Shown here in pieces: positions 14,980 through 25,700 of a stretch of 64,000 nucleotides of DNA. The notes below the pieces were generated by a model. The model saw only the letters and a program-made list of their open reading frames with translations. It ran no database searches and was not told the DNA's origin. The translations under genes were made by a program, and so were the position numbers. The DNA comes from Flavimaribacter sediminis (GTDB taxonomy: Bacteria > Pseudomonadota > Alphaproteobacteria > Rhizobiales > Rhizobiaceae). Position 1 is the stretch's first letter. Each line of letters starts with the position of its first letter. The stretch lies in assembly GCF_019492055.1 (NCBI RefSeq), contig NZ_JAICBX010000006.1:124001-188000 (forward strand), read 5' to 3'.

Positions 14980-15882
14980 TTAACGCAGCGGTCCGTATGT
15001 CTTTGAATTGGCGATGAAGCGTTTCGCGGTTTCGGAGATTTCGGCGCCCTTGCGCCAGACGACGCCGACCTGCACCACCGGCAGGCTTGCGGATACATCA
15101 CGGGCTTCGATGCGATCGCCTTCAAGCGACCAAGGGCGATAAATGAGTTCCGGCAGCAAGGCGATGCCCGCTCCTGTCGCAACAAGGCTTCTGACGGCCT
15201 CGACCGACCGGGTTCTGAAAGCAACGTTGGGTGGTTTTCCAAGCACAGCGAGCAGTTTTCCTGTCATCTCCTCGATTTCATCCACCGTAAGCAGGATCAG
15301 CGGTTCATCTGCCAGATCGGACAGGTTCACGCTTTGCACCGTCGAGAGATTGTGCCCGAGCGGTAGCCAGAGCTTGTAGGACGAGATGCCGAGATTTTCC
15401 GCTTGAAGCGCGGAGCGGTCGCGCAGGTTGGTCGTCACCATCACGGCGACGTCGAGTTCGCCGCCGATGAGCAGATGTTCAAGATATTCGCCCGTGTCCT
15501 CAATCGCATTGACCGCGACGCCCGGATAGGTGCGTCGATAGCGGGACAGGAGATCGGAAAGCACATAGCCGGCAACCAGAGAGGTGACGCCGAGGTTCAG
15601 ACGTCCGCCCATCCTCTCGGAGGGATCGGAAAAGGCGCGACGGGCGTCCGCCACCCCGGACAGGATGCTCGTCGCGTGACGCAAAAAATTATGGCCATTA
15701 TGCGTGATGTTGAGGCCGCGAGAATGCCGCTCGAACAGGCTGACGCCAAGATCCGCTTCAAGCTCCTTGAGGGCTTCCGTAATCGCCGATTGCGATATCG
15801 ACAACAAATGGGCGGCGCGCGTCACCGAGCCGTTTTCGGCCACCGCAACAAAATACTGCAATTGTCTGAGCGTGAAGGCCAT
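14980..15882 (-). CDS. LysR family transcriptional regulator
   Basis: This 300-residue LysR-type regulator has an N-terminal winged helix-turn-helix (residues about 18-60, with GSVTRAAHLLSISQSAITEALKELE) and a C-terminal periplasmic-binding-like effector domain. It lies directly upstream of ydcS in the same direction, 132 bp away, rather than divergent. That makes it a candidate regulator of the putrescine operon. The effector cannot be read from the sequence. E. coli ydcS has no such neighbour in the classical locus, so the control may be lineage-specific. Confidence 0.93.
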   Translation of the reverse strand: MAFTLRQLQYFVAVAENGSVTRAAHLLSISQSAITEALKELEADLGVSLFERHSRGLNITHNGHNFLRHATSILSGVADARRAFSDPSERMGGRLNLGVTSLVAGYVLSDLLSRYRRTYPGVAVNAIEDTGEYLEHLLIGGELDVAVMVTTNLRDRSALQAENLGISSYKLWLPLGHNLSTVQSVNLSDLADEPLILLTVDEIEEMTGKLLAVLGKPPNVAFRTRSVEAVRSLVATGAGIALLPELIYRPWSLEGDRIEARDVSASLPVVQVGVVWRKGAEISETAKRFIANSKTYGPLR

Positions 15883-15908
15883 TTGCGCAACCCGTCCGGA
15901 ACTCGATG

Positions 15909-16880
15909 TCAGGACTGTGACAATATCCAGTTCAGCGAGGTGCGCCAGTCTATCATGCGAATGGGCGTGCCGTGGCCGCCTGTTTCGAACAGGACAAAGC
16001 GCACAGGATAATCCGGTCTTGCCTGTCTGGTCCTGTCATAGAGATGATATTGCTGCCGCCACGGATAGACGCTGTCCTGGCTTCCATGGGCCAGCAGCAG
16101 GGGTCTGGAGTAACGGAAGGCCTCGCTTTGCAGGAAACGGTCATCGCGCTGGCCGCCAAGGATGATCATACCGGCGAGCCGTGGCGCGAGAGCTGCTTCG
16201 TGTGCGGCGCGCCAGCAAAGCTGGCTTCCCATCGAGCCGCAGGCCAGCACGATCGGCGCGTTGGGAGATGTCTTCGCAATATGGTCGACCAGCGACAACA
16301 GCCCCCGATAACCGCCGTCGGAAAAATCGGAGAAACTGGGAGCGTAATAGACGCCGCCATTATTGACGGCGAGGTTCTTCAGCCTGTTGAAATTGCCGCC
16401 GAAGGACCAGTCATTCACGCCGAGCCGTCTGTCCCCGCCCCTGCCATGCACGAAGATAACAGCGAACCGCGCGCGCGAGGCCTTTCCAATCTCGTATGTC
16501 TCAAGGGTTCGGCCGTCTGACTTGAGATCGAACTTACGCTGTTGCCGATTGGGTTTCAGCGAAACATATCGGCGCTGGACGCGGCGCTCCGGCACCTGAT
16601 CTCTTTTATTGATATCCCGTAGTTCCTGATAGTCGACTTTCATGAAGCCGCCATTGTCCTGCAATTCCAGAACGCCGGGATAGGCGAAGAGATCATCCTT
16701 GTACGGTTTCAACGGCCCAGATGCCGCCTGGGTGTCCGTAACGATTCGAACTGCAATGAGAAAAGCCGCCGCCAAGAAAGCGAGCGCAGGAAAATTTCCT
16801 CTCTTTTTCAGTTTCATAGCCAAGGAATTGACCAAAATGCGCAACGTTTCTCGTTGAAACTTCCCCTCAGTGGATGACAT
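15909..16880 (-). CDS. Alpha/beta hydrolase with N-terminal membrane anchor
   Basis: This 323-residue protein has a hydrophobic segment at about residues 30-48, which acts as a signal anchor or a late signal peptide, followed by an alpha/beta hydrolase domain. The oxyanion segment is VIFVHGRGGDRR. The nucleophile elbow is ACGSMGSQLCW, with Cys where the first Gly of GxSxG usually sits. An Asp lies in HGSQDSVYPW and a His in ETGGHGTP. The substrate is unknown. A second possible ATG is at 16817, but the one at 16880 has the better ribosome site. It is divergent from the gcv operon. Confidence 0.8.
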   Translation of the reverse strand: MSSTEGKFQRETLRILVNSLAMKLKKRGNFPALAFLAAAFLIAVRIVTDTQAASGPLKPYKDDLFAYPGVLELQDNGGFMKVDYQELRDINKRDQVPERRVQRRYVSLKPNRQQRKFDLKSDGRTLETYEIGKASRARFAVIFVHGRGGDRRLGVNDWSFGGNFNRLKNLAVNNGGVYYAPSFSDFSDGGYRGLLSLVDHIAKTSPNAPIVLACGSMGSQLCWRAAHEAALAPRLAGMIILGGQRDDRFLQSEAFRYSRPLLLAHGSQDSVYPWRQQYHLYDRTRQARPDYPVRFVLFETGGHGTPIRMIDWRTSLNWILSQS

Positions 16881-16945
16881 CCCCTGATTCCTGCTTTACT
16901 TTAACCAGCGTCAAGAGATCGTCGCAAGGCGGTCTTGCATCATCC

Positions 16946-17124
16946 GCGGGAGAGAGCGCCGCTGGCCGGCGCCGCCGAAGGGGAAAATGCCCATAATCTC
17001 TCAGGCAAAAGGACCGTGGAATGATTGACACTCTGGAAAGTCGGAACTGCCGTTCCGCGCCGAAGGTGTAAGCGCCGCCGACAGAGATCCGGTTGCGCAA
17101 GTCTCTCAGGCTCCAGACAGAGGG
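16946..17124 (+). promoter_or_regulatory. Tandem glycine riboswitch
   Basis: Two glycine aptamers lie in series in the leader of gcvT. The first (about 16946-17020) shows GGGAGAGA, GCCGAAGGGG, ATCTCTCAGGCAAAAGGAC. The second (about 17031-17124) shows CTCTGGAAAG, GCCGAAGGTG, GTCTCTCAGGCTCCAGACAG. The short linker of about 10 bases is typical of the cooperative tandem form. Glycine binding should switch on the downstream glycine cleavage genes. Confidence 0.95.
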
Positions 17125-17157
17125 GCACGTGTTCCATGCATCTGCATGGGGGTGTGC
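17125..17157 (+). promoter_or_regulatory. Probable riboswitch expression-platform hairpin
   Basis: Between the second aptamer and the gcvT ribosome site lies a hairpin with the inner stem CCATGCA/TGCATGG and outer pairs GCAC/GTGC. There is no T-run, so control is more likely at translation initiation or through an alternative fold than by intrinsic termination. Confidence 0.45.
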
Positions 17158-17176
17158 AACTGTGTCCGGAGTCGGA

Positions 17177-18283
17177 ATGACCAAAACGCTACCACTGTCT
17201 GCTTTGCATGAGGCGGCCTCCGCCCGATTTGGCCCGTTCGCGGGCTATTCCATGCCGATTTCCTATCCTCTCGGTGTGATGAAAGAGCATTTGCACACGC
17301 GATCGGACGCTGGACTGTTCGACATATCACACATGTCGCACATCGAGGTCGAAGGCCCGGACGCTGGTCGGTTCATTGCCCACGCCTGCCCTTATCACGC
17401 TGGCGATCAAGCTATCGGCACGGGACGCTACACCTACATGCTGAACGAGACAGGCGGCATGATCGACGATCTCATCGTCAGCCGCCTGTCGGAATCCGGC
17501 TATCTCGTCGTTGCGAACGGCGCCTGCGCCGACAAGGATCTTGCGCACCTGAAGGCGCTTGCAGCGGATTTCGACGTTTCAGTGCGCCCCAGACCGCGCG
17601 TCTTTCTTGCGCTACAGGGACCAAAGGCAGCGGAAGTCCTTTCGCGTCATTTGCCGGAATCAGGCTCATTGACCTTCATGCAGGTGCTCGTAACCGATGC
17701 GTCCACGTTTGTGTCCCGATCAGGCTACACAGGGGAAGACGGGTTCGAAATCGCAATCGATCCGGGCGCAGACGCAGTTGCATTCGCCGAGAACCTCGCG
17801 AACGAACCGGAAGTCGAATGGATCGGGCTTGGGGCGCGCGACAGTCTGCGTATCGAAGCAGGTCTGCCGCTCTATGGACAGGATATGGATGAAACCGTGA
17901 ATCCGCTCACGGCTGGCCTCGTATGGGCCATTCCGAAGGATTTGCGGACTGACGGAACCTTTATCGGCGCCAAGGCGATCGCCGAACGCGTCGAACTTGG
18001 CGCGGACCGAAAGAGAAGCGGCTTGACGCCCGAGGGCAAAGCGCCCGTGCGGGGAGACGCGCTGCTCTTTGACAGCGACAGCGATGGCGCCGCAGAAATC
18101 GGCGTCGTCACTTCGGGCGGATTTGGGCCGTCCTGCGGGCATCCCGTCGCTATTGCCAGCGTCGATCGCACCTTCACTATCGGCGACACGGTCTATGCAG
18201 ACGTTCGCGGACGAAAACTCGCCTGCACTCTTCAGAAACTTCCATTCGTTCCACACAAATACAAAAGGGGAAAAGAGCAATGA
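17177..18283 (+). CDS. gcvT: Glycine cleavage system T protein (aminomethyltransferase)
   Basis: GcvT transfers the methylene group from the aminomethyl-lipoyl H protein to tetrahydrofolate and releases ammonia. The 368-residue protein shows [41 protein letters not shown] and [18 protein letters not shown]. An open frame runs further upstream through the riboswitch, but GGAG nine bases before the ATG at 17177 fixes the start. The stop codon overlaps the gcvH start, and the operon is controlled by the glycine riboswitch. Confidence 0.97.
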   Translation: MTKTLPLSALHEAASARFGPFAGYSMPISYPLGVMKEHLHTRSDAGLFDISHMSHIEVEGPDAGRFIAHACPYHAGDQAIGTGRYTYMLNETGGMIDDLIVSRLSESGYLVVANGACADKDLAHLKALAADFDVSVRPRPRVFLALQGPKAAEVLSRHLPESGSLTFMQVLVTDASTFVSRSGYTGEDGFEIAIDPGADAVAFAENLANEPEVEWIGLGARDSLRIEAGLPLYGQDMDETVNPLTAGLVWAIPKDLRTDGTFIGAKAIAERVELGADRKRSGLTPEGKAPVRGDALLFDSDSDGAAEIGVVTSGGFGPSCGHPVAIASVDRTFTIGDTVYADVRGRKLACTLQKLPFVPHKYKRGKEQ

Positions 18284-18648
18284 GCAAGGTCTATTACACG
18301 GAAGATCATGAATGGATTCGCCTGGAAGGCGACGAGGCCGTGGTCGGCATCACCGACTACGCACAGGATCAGCTTGGCGATATCGTATTTGTCGAACTGC
18401 CTGAAGCCGGCAGCAAGGTTGCGAAGGAAGACCCCTTTATCGTGGTTGAGTCTGTGAAGGCGGCTTCGGACGTCTATGCGCCGGTAAGCGGCGAAGTTCT
18501 GGCCGTTAATGAAGCCCTGTCTGGCGAACCGGCGCTGATCAATTCCGGCGCGGAGGGCGACGGCTGGCTGGTGCGTATGCGGATCGACGACGCCTCGCAA
18601 CTTGAAAACCTGATGGACGCTGACGCCTACAAGGCGTCGGTCGCTTAA
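18280..18648 (+). CDS. gcvH: Glycine cleavage system H protein
   Basis: This is the lipoyl carrier of the glycine cleavage complex, 122 residues. The lipoylated lysine is at about position 60 in [14 protein letters not shown], and the N-terminus [14 protein letters not shown] is canonical. It shares four bases with gcvT (ATGA overlap) and is followed 14 bp later by gcvP, so the three are co-expressed under the riboswitch. Confidence 0.98.
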   Translation: MSKVYYTEDHEWIRLEGDEAVVGITDYAQDQLGDIVFVELPEAGSKVAKEDPFIVVESVKAASDVYAPVSGEVLAVNEALSGEPALINSGAEGDGWLVRMRIDDASQLENLMDADAYKASVA

Positions 18649-18662
18649 GGAGCCAAACCGAC

Positions 18663-21482
18663 ATGCTTTCCACGACTGGCGCACCCGCCAAAGACACACG
18701 TTTTGCGGCCCGACATATCGGTCCGGACGACAACGACATACGGAAAATGCTGGCAACCATCGGCGTTCCGTCCATCGAGACCCTGATTGGCCAGACCATC
18801 CCGGAAAGCATTCGGTTCAAGGGCGCGCTCGACCTGCCCGCGCCCGCTTCAGAACAGGACGCCCTTCTTGAACTGAAAACGCGGATGCAAAGCAACGTTG
18901 TCGCGCGGAGCAATATCGGACAAGGATATTACGGGTGTCATGTGCCGCCCGTGATCCAGCGTAATCTCTTTGAGAACCCGGCCTGGTACACAGCCTACAC
19001 GCCTTATCAGCCCGAGATCAGCCAGGGCCGCTTGGAAATGCTGTTCAATTTCCAGACGCTGGTGAGTGAGTTGACGGGGCTTCCGATCGCCAATGCGTCG
19101 CTTCTTGACGAGGCGACCGCAGTCGCCGAAGCCGCGGGCATTGCGTGGAGACACCACCGAATGAAGCGCCAGAAGATTGCGGTCGCCAACCGCCTGCATC
19201 CGCAATCGCGCACGGTGCTGGAAACCAGGATGGCGCCGCATGGAGTGGAAATTATCGATGGCGCAATTTCCGAGGATATGGCCGCGGTGATTATCTCGTG
19301 GCCGGACACGCTGGGCTGTTTCGACGATATCGGCGAAATCGTCAAACAGGCCAGAGAAATGGATGTGGTTGTTATTGTCGCGACAGATCCGCTCGCCCTG
19401 ACCGTGCTCGATCCGCCGGGTCACTGGGGGGCCGACATCGTGATCGGGTCCGCGCAACGTTTTGGCGTGCCCATGGGTTTCGGCGGCCCTCACGCCGCCT
19501 ATATCGCGGTGACAGAAAAGCTCACGCGACTGATGCCGGGCCGGCTTGTCGGTGAATCCGTCGACACTGCGGGCCGTCCCGCCTATCGTCTTGCGCTGCA
19601 AACACGCGAACAGCACATTCGGCGCGACAAGGCTACCTCCAATATCTGCACAGCCCAGGCGCTGCTGGCGAATATGGCCGCCGCCTTCGCTATCTGGCAC
19701 GGCCCGGACGGACTGCAAGCGATCGCCCGGCGCGCCGCCTCAATGGCTAGCCGCTTTGCCGATTCCGTAACTACAGCAGGTTACGCGCTATACGGCGCAA
19801 CGTTTTTCGACACTGTCACCGTGCACGCGCCGGGCAAGGCGCAGGCCCTGTGCGATGCGGCGGAAGAACACGGCTACCTGCTGCGCTTCGTTGATGCTGA
19901 TCACGTCTCTGTGGCCTTCGATGAAACGAGCAGCGACCGCGATCTTGATGCGCTGTGCCAGGTATTCGAATGTACGACAGTTGAGAGCTCTGATTCACGC
20001 TTGCCAGACGCCCTGCGTAGTCAGCCATGGCTGACACAGCCGATCTTTCACGCGATTCGTTCCGAAACAGACATGATGCGCTATCTGCGCAAACTTGCAG
20101 ACAAGGATCTCGCGCTCGACAGGGCGATGATTCCCCTTGGATCCTGCACGATGAAACTCAACGCCGCGGCTGAAATGATGCCTGTCAGTTGGGAAAAGGT
20201 CGCCAACATACATCCCTTTGCGCCCGATCGGCATGTCGAGGGATACCGCGCCATGGTCGACGACCTCGACCGGTGGCTGTCGGAGATTACCGGCTTTGCT
20301 AAGGTGTCCTTGCAGCCCAATGCCGGCAGCCAGGGAGAATTCGCCGGACTCCTCGCCATTAGCAAATATCACCAGTCCCGTGGCGAGGGGCGCCGGGAAA
20401 TATGTCTAATCCCCTCCTCCGCACACGGAACGAACCCTGCCAGCGCTTCCATGGCCGGCATGCGGATTGTCGTCGTCAAATGCACAGACGGCGGGGATAT
20501 CGACCTTGAAGACCTGAAGTCGAAAGCAGAACAGTTTTCTGACAATCTTGCTGCGTTGATGATCACCTATCCATCGACCCACGGCGTATTCGAGGAAAGC
20601 GTCAGGGAGATCTGCGAAATTGTCCATTCTCACGGCGGTCAGGTTTATTTCGACGGCGCCAATCTGAATGCCATGACCGGTCTTGCGCGGCCCTGTGATA
20701 TCGGCGCCGATGTCTGCCACATGAACCTGCACAAGACGTTCTGCATACCGCATGGCGGCGGAGGACCAGGGATCGGCCCGATCGGCGTCGCCGGGCATCT
20801 TGTTCCTTTTCTGCCAGGCGATCCCCTCAACGACGAGAGCGGCGCCGTTGCGGCGACGCGTTACGGCAGCGCTTCCATACTTCCTATTTCCTGGATGTAT
20901 ATCCGCATGATGGGCGCCGAAGGGCTGAAATCGGCGGCCGAGACAGCCATTATATCGGCGAACTACATCGCGAAAAGGCTGGATGACGGATACAAGGTTC
21001 TGTTTCGCGGCAAGCGCGGAAGAGTTGCGCACGAATGCATCGTCGACACCCGCCCCTTCAAGGACAGCGCGGGCGTAAGCGTCGAGGATATCGCCAAGCG
21101 TCTGATCGACTACGGCTTCCATGCGCCGACCATGTCATGGCCGGTCGCAGGCACGCTGATGATAGAACCGACCGAGTCCGAGCCGCTAGGAGAAGTCGAT
21201 CGGTTCTGCGACGCCATGCTCGCGATTCGCGAGGAAATCAGGAAGATAGAAGATCAGGAGTGGAGCCGTGAGGATAATCCGCTCGTCAATGCGCCGCATA
21301 CGGCCCAGGGAGCATTGGCCAATGATTGGGTGCACGGCTACGATCGTCAGTTCGCAGTAGCGCCCGCCGGCGTGGATCAGCTCGCCTCAAAATACTGGCC
21401 GCCAGTGTCCCGTGTCGACAATGTCTATGGCGACCGCAATCTCGTTTGCACTTGTCCACCGCTGGAGCAACTCGCAAGCTGA
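18663..21482 (+). CDS. gcvP: Glycine dehydrogenase (decarboxylating), P protein
   Basis: GcvP is the PLP enzyme that decarboxylates glycine and loads the H protein. The 939-residue single-chain form joins the two homologous halves. The N-terminal [17 protein letters not shown], the PLP-lysine region [19 protein letters not shown] with the lysine near residue 691, and [18 protein letters not shown] all fit. It is the last gene of the riboswitch-controlled operon; serine hydroxymethyltransferase is not nearby. Confidence 0.98.
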   Translation: MLSTTGAPAKDTRFAARHIGPDDNDIRKMLATIGVPSIETLIGQTIPESIRFKGALDLPAPASEQDALLELKTRMQSNVVARSNIGQGYYGCHVPPVIQRNLFENPAWYTAYTPYQPEISQGRLEMLFNFQTLVSELTGLPIANASLLDEATAVAEAAGIAWRHHRMKRQKIAVANRLHPQSRTVLETRMAPHGVEIIDGAISEDMAAVIISWPDTLGCFDDIGEIVKQAREMDVVVIVATDPLALTVLDPPGHWGADIVIGSAQRFGVPMGFGGPHAAYIAVTEKLTRLMPGRLVGESVDTAGRPAYRLALQTREQHIRRDKATSNICTAQALLANMAAAFAIWHGPDGLQAIARRAASMASRFADSVTTAGYALYGATFFDTVTVHAPGKAQALCDAAEEHGYLLRFVDADHVSVAFDETSSDRDLDALCQVFECTTVESSDSRLPDALRSQPWLTQPIFHAIRSETDMMRYLRKLADKDLALDRAMIPLGSCTMKLNAAAEMMPVSWEKVANIHPFAPDRHVEGYRAMVDDLDRWLSEITGFAKVSLQPNAGSQGEFAGLLAISKYHQSRGEGRREICLIPSSAHGTNPASASMAGMRIVVVKCTDGGDIDLEDLKSKAEQFSDNLAALMITYPSTHGVFEESVREICEIVHSHGGQVYFDGANLNAMTGLARPCDIGADVCHMNLHKTFCIPHGGGGPGIGPIGVAGHLVPFLPGDPLNDESGAVAATRYGSASILPISWMYIRMMGAEGLKSAAETAIISANYIAKRLDDGYKVLFRGKRGRVAHECIVDTRPFKDSAGVSVEDIAKRLIDYGFHAPTMSWPVAGTLMIEPTESEPLGEVDRFCDAMLAIREEIRKIEDQEWSREDNPLVNAPHTAQGALANDWVHGYDRQFAVAPAGVDQLASKYWPPVSRVDNVYGDRNLVCTCPPLEQLAS

Positions 21483-21537
21483 GGAGCACGTTCGTCGCCT
21501 GTCCGGTCAGTCCGCGCGATAACTTTCGCCCAGACGC

Positions 21538-21555
21538 CCGCAATCTGTATTGCGG
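21538..21555 (+). terminator. Possible weak terminator after gcvP
   Basis: A seven-base-pair inverted repeat CCGCAAT/ATTGCGG with a four-base loop is followed by TTGCTCTTTC, a poor T-run. It lies in the 132-bp gap between gcvP and the serine hydrolase gene. Confidence 0.35.
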
Positions 21556-21614
21556 TTGCTCTTTCGGCGTCGTTATATGACGACGAATTGCGGTTCCGGC
21601 GAGGAGGTTGACGA

Positions 21615-22790
21615 ATGACTGCGAGAACAGACCGTGTGCGGGCGGTCGCTCAACGCTATGTCGAATTGGGCGCCTATCCATCAATCGAATGGCTGGTGCG
21701 GCTCGACGGTCAGGAGTGGATCCGCGGAAGCGTCGGACAGGCGGATCCGCATAACGGCGTGGCGGTTCCGGATAAAGCGATCTACAGGCTGTATTCCATG
21801 ACGAAGCCGGTGATTGCGTCTATTGCAATGATGCTGATCGAGGAGGGCAAACTCCGACTTTACGACCCGGTCGCCAGATACCTGCCTGATTTTGCGTCAA
21901 TGGACATCATTGATCCGGACGGCGCCCTGCATCCTGCAAAACGGGTCATGCTGCTTGAACATCTTCTTACCCACAGGTCCGGACTCACCTATGGTTTCCT
22001 GCCGGGCTGCGCCGCCGCCAAACGCTACCGTGAGGCCGGCCTCGGCGTTTCCGCGCCACCATTGAAGGAGATGATCGACACCATTGCAGGTCTGCCTCTA
22101 GCCTTCGAACCCGGCAGCGAATGGCGCTATTCCGTGGCGACGGACGTCGTGGCGCGGATCATCGAAATCGTCGAGGGAAAGCCGTTACAGGACATTGTAT
22201 CGGACAGGATAATCGAACCTCTCAACTTGTCCGACACCGGTTTTAAAGTGCCGGAAGACGAACTTTATCGCTTGATGCCGGTATTCGGTTGCGAAGATCT
22301 CGACGGACTGGTGAACTTTCCCGATGGACCGCAACAGCTTACTCCGGTGGATGTTTCGCCGCATTACCCGGTTGACGATCCGAACTTCGCCCGCGGCGGC
22401 TACGGGCTGTATTCGACGGCCGACGATTACGCGCAGATTGGCGAGTTCCTGATGTCGGGCATGAACCAGTCCGGAGACACGCTCCTGTCGCGACACATGA
22501 TCGACATGATGTGGACAAACCGTATTCCTGCACGCCAGATGCCGCTTTCCATCGGGCCTATCCCGCTACCCGGCTACGGTTTCACGCTCGCCGGCCGCGT
22601 CATGGCTGATCCGATGGGCGCCATGGGGCTGACTGGACCAAAGGAATGCGGCTGGTCGGGCGCTGCTGGCACATTCCACTGGAATGATCCGGACGAGAAA
22701 ATGGTAGGCGTCGTCATGACCCAGTATCTCGGTTCGAGATATCCACTTGCGGACGAAATGCGAACGGCCGTCTATCAGGCGCTTCCCTGA
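21615..22790 (+). CDS. Serine hydrolase of the beta-lactamase (class C-like) family
   Basis: This 391-residue penicillin-binding-protein-like serine hydrolase (Pfam beta-lactamase family) belongs to the EstB/carboxylesterase VIII type. The SxxK motif is SMTK at residues 61-64. The YxN-type segment is YSVATDV near residue 177. No signal peptide is visible, so it is probably a cytoplasmic esterase rather than a beta-lactamase. A strong GAGGAGG ribosome site precedes the ATG. Its last 16 bases overlap the convergent lpxB gene. Confidence 0.88.
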   Translation: MTARTDRVRAVAQRYVELGAYPSIEWLVRLDGQEWIRGSVGQADPHNGVAVPDKAIYRLYSMTKPVIASIAMMLIEEGKLRLYDPVARYLPDFASMDIIDPDGALHPAKRVMLLEHLLTHRSGLTYGFLPGCAAAKRYREAGLGVSAPPLKEMIDTIAGLPLAFEPGSEWRYSVATDVVARIIEIVEGKPLQDIVSDRIIEPLNLSDTGFKVPEDELYRLMPVFGCEDLDGLVNFPDGPQQLTPVDVSPHYPVDDPNFARGGYGLYSTADDYAQIGEFLMSGMNQSGDTLLSRHMIDMMWTNRIPARQMPLSIGPIPLPGYGFTLAGRVMADPMGAMGLTGPKECGWSGAAGTFHWNDPDEKMVGVVMTQYLGSRYPLADEMRTAVYQALP

Positions 22791-23986
22791 ATATTTCCAT
22801 TCACCAGTTCACAGACCACCTCGGCGGCCAGGTCCGCCGACGGCCGGTCGGTTCGCATCCTCTCGCGCACCAGATCGAAGTCCCGGAGCATCTGGTTTCT
22901 CTCGGCCGTATTGTCGATGAGACGCTCGATCCTGCGTGCGATCAAACCCGGCCGGAGGCTTTCATTGATGTATTCATTGACCACCGGGTAGTCGGCTATA
23001 AAGTTTGGCAGCGCCGCAGTCCACGCCGTGACCCGATTGATGAGAAGCCGCGCAACCCCGTCGAGCCGGTAAATGGAAACACAGGGAATACCGGCAAGCG
23101 CGAGTTCCAGGAGCACGGTGCCGGAAGCTGCGATCGCCGCATCGGCGCGCGCAAGGGCCATGTTCTTCGCTTCAGAATGAAGCACCACTTCCGGCGACGT
23201 GCTCCAAGTTTTTGTCTGTCGCTCGATTTCATCGGCGATACGCGGCAGGGTCGGAATGACGAAGCGGACGTTATTCGTGCGCGAAGCCAGGATTTCTGCG
23301 CAACGCTCCAGATCCGGTAAAAGCGCGCGGACTTCGCCTTTTCTGGAACCAGGCAGGATCAGGCAGACTTTCTCTTTTTCCTCCCCGCCGGACACAGTCC
23401 CACTCTCTACCAGATGTCGTCTTCCTGCCTGCTCCGAGGCAATCGCCAAAAGCGAAGGATCATTGGCCAACCTGTGTCCGACATAGGTCAGAGGCGGACC
23501 GCCAAGATCAGCGAGAAAATCCTTCTCGAACGGATAGACCGCAAGAACATGGTCTACATACGCAGTCATGGCCTGTGCCCGCTCAGGCTTCCAGGCCCAA
23601 ACGGTCGGGCAGACGTAATTGACGATGGGCAGGTCGGGCAACCGTTTGCGAACAGCGGCGGCAACCCTGTGAGTGAATGCGGGACTGTCGATGATGACAA
23701 GCACATCGGGGCGCGCGGCGACGATGGCGGCGATCGTTGAGCGTATGCGCACGGCAAGCCGCGGCAAGCTGGAGAGGACCGCGCTGTAGCCGATTATCGA
23801 GAGCTCCTGGAAATCAAAAATGGACTTCAGTCCCTGTTCAATCATGGCGGGGCCGCCAACCCCGACAAGCTCTACAGGCTTTTCCAGTCGTCGTTTGACG
23901 GCGGAGATCAAGTCGGCGCCCAGATTGTCTCCGGAGACCTCGCCAGCAACAATTGCAAGCTTGAACGGCGTCGCTCCCATGGTCAT
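22775..23986 (-). CDS. lpxB: Lipid-A-disaccharide synthase
   Basis: LpxB joins UDP-2,3-diacylglucosamine and lipid X to make the lipid A disaccharide on the inner membrane face. The 403-residue GT19 protein shows AIVAGEVSGDNLGADL at the N-terminus, then VGVGGPAMIEQGLKS, CPTVWAWKPERA, LPGSRKGEV and ASGTVLLELALAGIP. A loop around residues 195-206 (SGTVSGGEEKEK) looks like a small insertion. It is the last gene of the lpx cluster and shares an ATGA with lpxI. Confidence 0.96.
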   Translation of the reverse strand: MTMGATPFKLAIVAGEVSGDNLGADLISAVKRRLEKPVELVGVGGPAMIEQGLKSIFDFQELSIIGYSAVLSSLPRLAVRIRSTIAAIVAARPDVLVIIDSPAFTHRVAAAVRKRLPDLPIVNYVCPTVWAWKPERAQAMTAYVDHVLAVYPFEKDFLADLGGPPLTYVGHRLANDPSLLAIASEQAGRRHLVESGTVSGGEEKEKVCLILPGSRKGEVRALLPDLERCAEILASRTNNVRFVIPTLPRIADEIERQTKTWSTSPEVVLHSEAKNMALARADAAIAASGTVLLELALAGIPCVSIYRLDGVARLLINRVTAWTAALPNFIADYPVVNEYINESLRPGLIARRIERLIDNTAERNQMLRDFDLVRERMRTDRPSADLAAEVVCELVNGNIQGSA

Positions 23987-24882
23987 TGCGATCCATCAAC
24001 ACGGCCGTCGGGCGTTTCCTCCCGGCCAATTCCGATGATGAAAACGCCGGTCCTGTTCGCCAGATCGACCGCCAGCTCTCTTTCCAGCACCAGCGAGCGA
24101 CCTGCTTCCACGGCCACACCTGACAAGCCCGCCCGTGTGATATTCTCGATAGTGGTTGTCCCGATGGACGGAAGATCAGCGCGTTCGTCCTGCTGAGGCT
24201 TGCAGAACTTGACCAGCACGCCCGTCTTCGTCGCCGATATGCGTCCGGTTCTGCGAAGCTCCGCAACGCGGTCGATCATCGCATCAGTTCCTTCCGCGCC
24301 TTCCAGCGCTACGATCCGCCCGGACACAGCGACAGCGCCCTGTCCCACATCCAGCCTGCCGAGCGCGAGGGCTCCCTTTCGAGCGGCTTCAATGTTTTTC
24401 CAATCGGTCTTGTTCGGCTTCTTTGTCGTCAATGGGCCGGTCGTGGCGAGCAGGTCGGGGATGACCTCCTGCGCGCCGACGACCCTGCAGTCTTCACTCT
24501 CGATGAGGCGGATGACAAGGCGGAGCAGTTTGTCGTCGCCCCCGCTGAAAAGCGTCTTCACCATGGCCGGCAATTTCGACACCAGCCGGAACGGTATTCG
24601 TACTTCGGAAAGTTCGGGGCGGCGGTTGACGCCACCCGACATCACGACGCGGTCAATAGCGTTGTCCCGCAAGATCTGATGCAGTTGCGCGACGCTCGCA
24701 AGGCCAATGAAGGTGTGATCGTAATCCGAAACCTGTTCACCCGTCTCGCCCGTGAGGGCAATGATGTAAGGGTCTTCGCCAGCGCGGCGCGCGGCGGCGG
24801 CAACATCGAATGGAAGACGTCCGCTCCCGGCTATGATAGCCAGGCGTCCACTTGGCGCGGCCTGGGTATCGGTCGGGGACAC
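23983..24882 (-). CDS. lpxI: UDP-2,3-diacylglucosamine diphosphatase LpxI
   Basis: LpxI hydrolyses UDP-2,3-diacylglucosamine to lipid X, the step carried out by the unrelated LpxH in many gammaproteobacteria. The 299-residue product matches the DUF1009 family: LAIIAGSGRLPFDVAAAARR, VMSGGVNRRPEL, GDDKLLRLVIRLIE and the C-terminal segment GVAVEAGRSLVLER. It lies between lpxA and lpxB, the standard alphaproteobacterial position. Confidence 0.95.
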   Translation of the reverse strand: MSPTDTQAAPSGRLAIIAGSGRLPFDVAAAARRAGEDPYIIALTGETGEQVSDYDHTFIGLASVAQLHQILRDNAIDRVVMSGGVNRRPELSEVRIPFRLVSKLPAMVKTLFSGGDDKLLRLVIRLIESEDCRVVGAQEVIPDLLATTGPLTTKKPNKTDWKNIEAARKGALALGRLDVGQGAVAVSGRIVALEGAEGTDAMIDRVAELRRTGRISATKTGVLVKFCKPQQDERADLPSIGTTTIENITRAGLSGVAVEAGRSLVLERELAVDLANRTGVFIIGIGREETPDGRVDGSQ

Positions 24883-24887
24883 GATGA

Positions 24888-25700
24888 TCAGTTCCTTCTG
24901 GCTTTCGCCGCCGACGACAGTCCTCGATGACTGTCAGCCTCGATAAACTCAAAGAGATCTTCCAGCACTTCGACGCCCTGGTACTCGGGCTTGATGCGTT
25001 TCAATACTTCATTGATCGGCGCATCACCGCTGAACAGCATCTTGTAGACGCGGCGAACCGCGTGAATATCCGACTTGGAAATCCCCGATCGGGTCATTCC
25101 AATGACATTCAGCCCGCCCAGAATGCCTGGATTTCCGTTCAACATACCGTAGGGAATGACGTCGTTCGAACAGGCGGCAAGCCCGCCGACGAATGCGTGA
25201 TGACCGATCCTGCAGAACTGATGGGCCGCCGCGCCGCCACCCATGATCACCCGGTCTCCGACAACGACATGTCCGCCAAGCATGACGTTGTTGGACAGGA
25301 TCACATTGGAGCCGATGTGACAGTCGTGAGCAACATGGGAGTAGGCGAGAAACAGGGAATTGTCGCCAACCTTCGTCTTGCCGCCAGCGTCGGGCATTCC
25401 GGTGTGCATCGTAACGCCTTCACGGATCGTGCACCCACTGCCGATGATCAGTTCTGTATCTTCGCCCTTGTAGTGAACATTCTGAGGCTCGGCGCCCAGC
25501 ACTGCGCCGGGAAAGACACGCGTTCCGGCGCCAATTGTTGTTCGGCCGAGGATCGAGACATGGCTCATGACCTCGATATTGTCCGCCAGCGTAACGCGGG
25601 AACCGATATGACAGAAAGGTCCAACGCTCACGTTGTCGCCGATCGAAGCCCCGTCCTCGACGATCGAGGACGGGTGAATTTTTGCAGATGCCGAAATCAT
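24888..25700 (-). CDS. lpxA: UDP-N-acetylglucosamine acyltransferase
   Basis: LpxA adds the first 3-hydroxyacyl chain to UDP-GlcNAc, the first step of lipid A synthesis. The 270-residue protein starts with left-handed beta-helix hexapeptide repeats, contains the catalytic-histidine region [11 protein letters not shown] near residue 130, and ends with the helical domain. The ATG overlaps the fabZ stop codon by one base. The gene follows lpxD and fabZ, as in most alphaproteobacteria. Confidence 0.97.
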   Translation of the reverse strand: MISASAKIHPSSIVEDGASIGDNVSVGPFCHIGSRVTLADNIEVMSHVSILGRTTIGAGTRVFPGAVLGAEPQNVHYKGEDTELIIGSGCTIREGVTMHTGMPDAGGKTKVGDNSLFLAYSHVAHDCHIGSNVILSNNVMLGGHVVVGDRVIMGGGAAAHQFCRIGHHAFVGGLAACSNDVIPYGMLNGNPGILGGLNVIGMTRSGISKSDIHAVRRVYKMLFSGDAPINEVLKRIKPEYQGVEVLEDLFEFIEADSHRGLSSAAKARRN

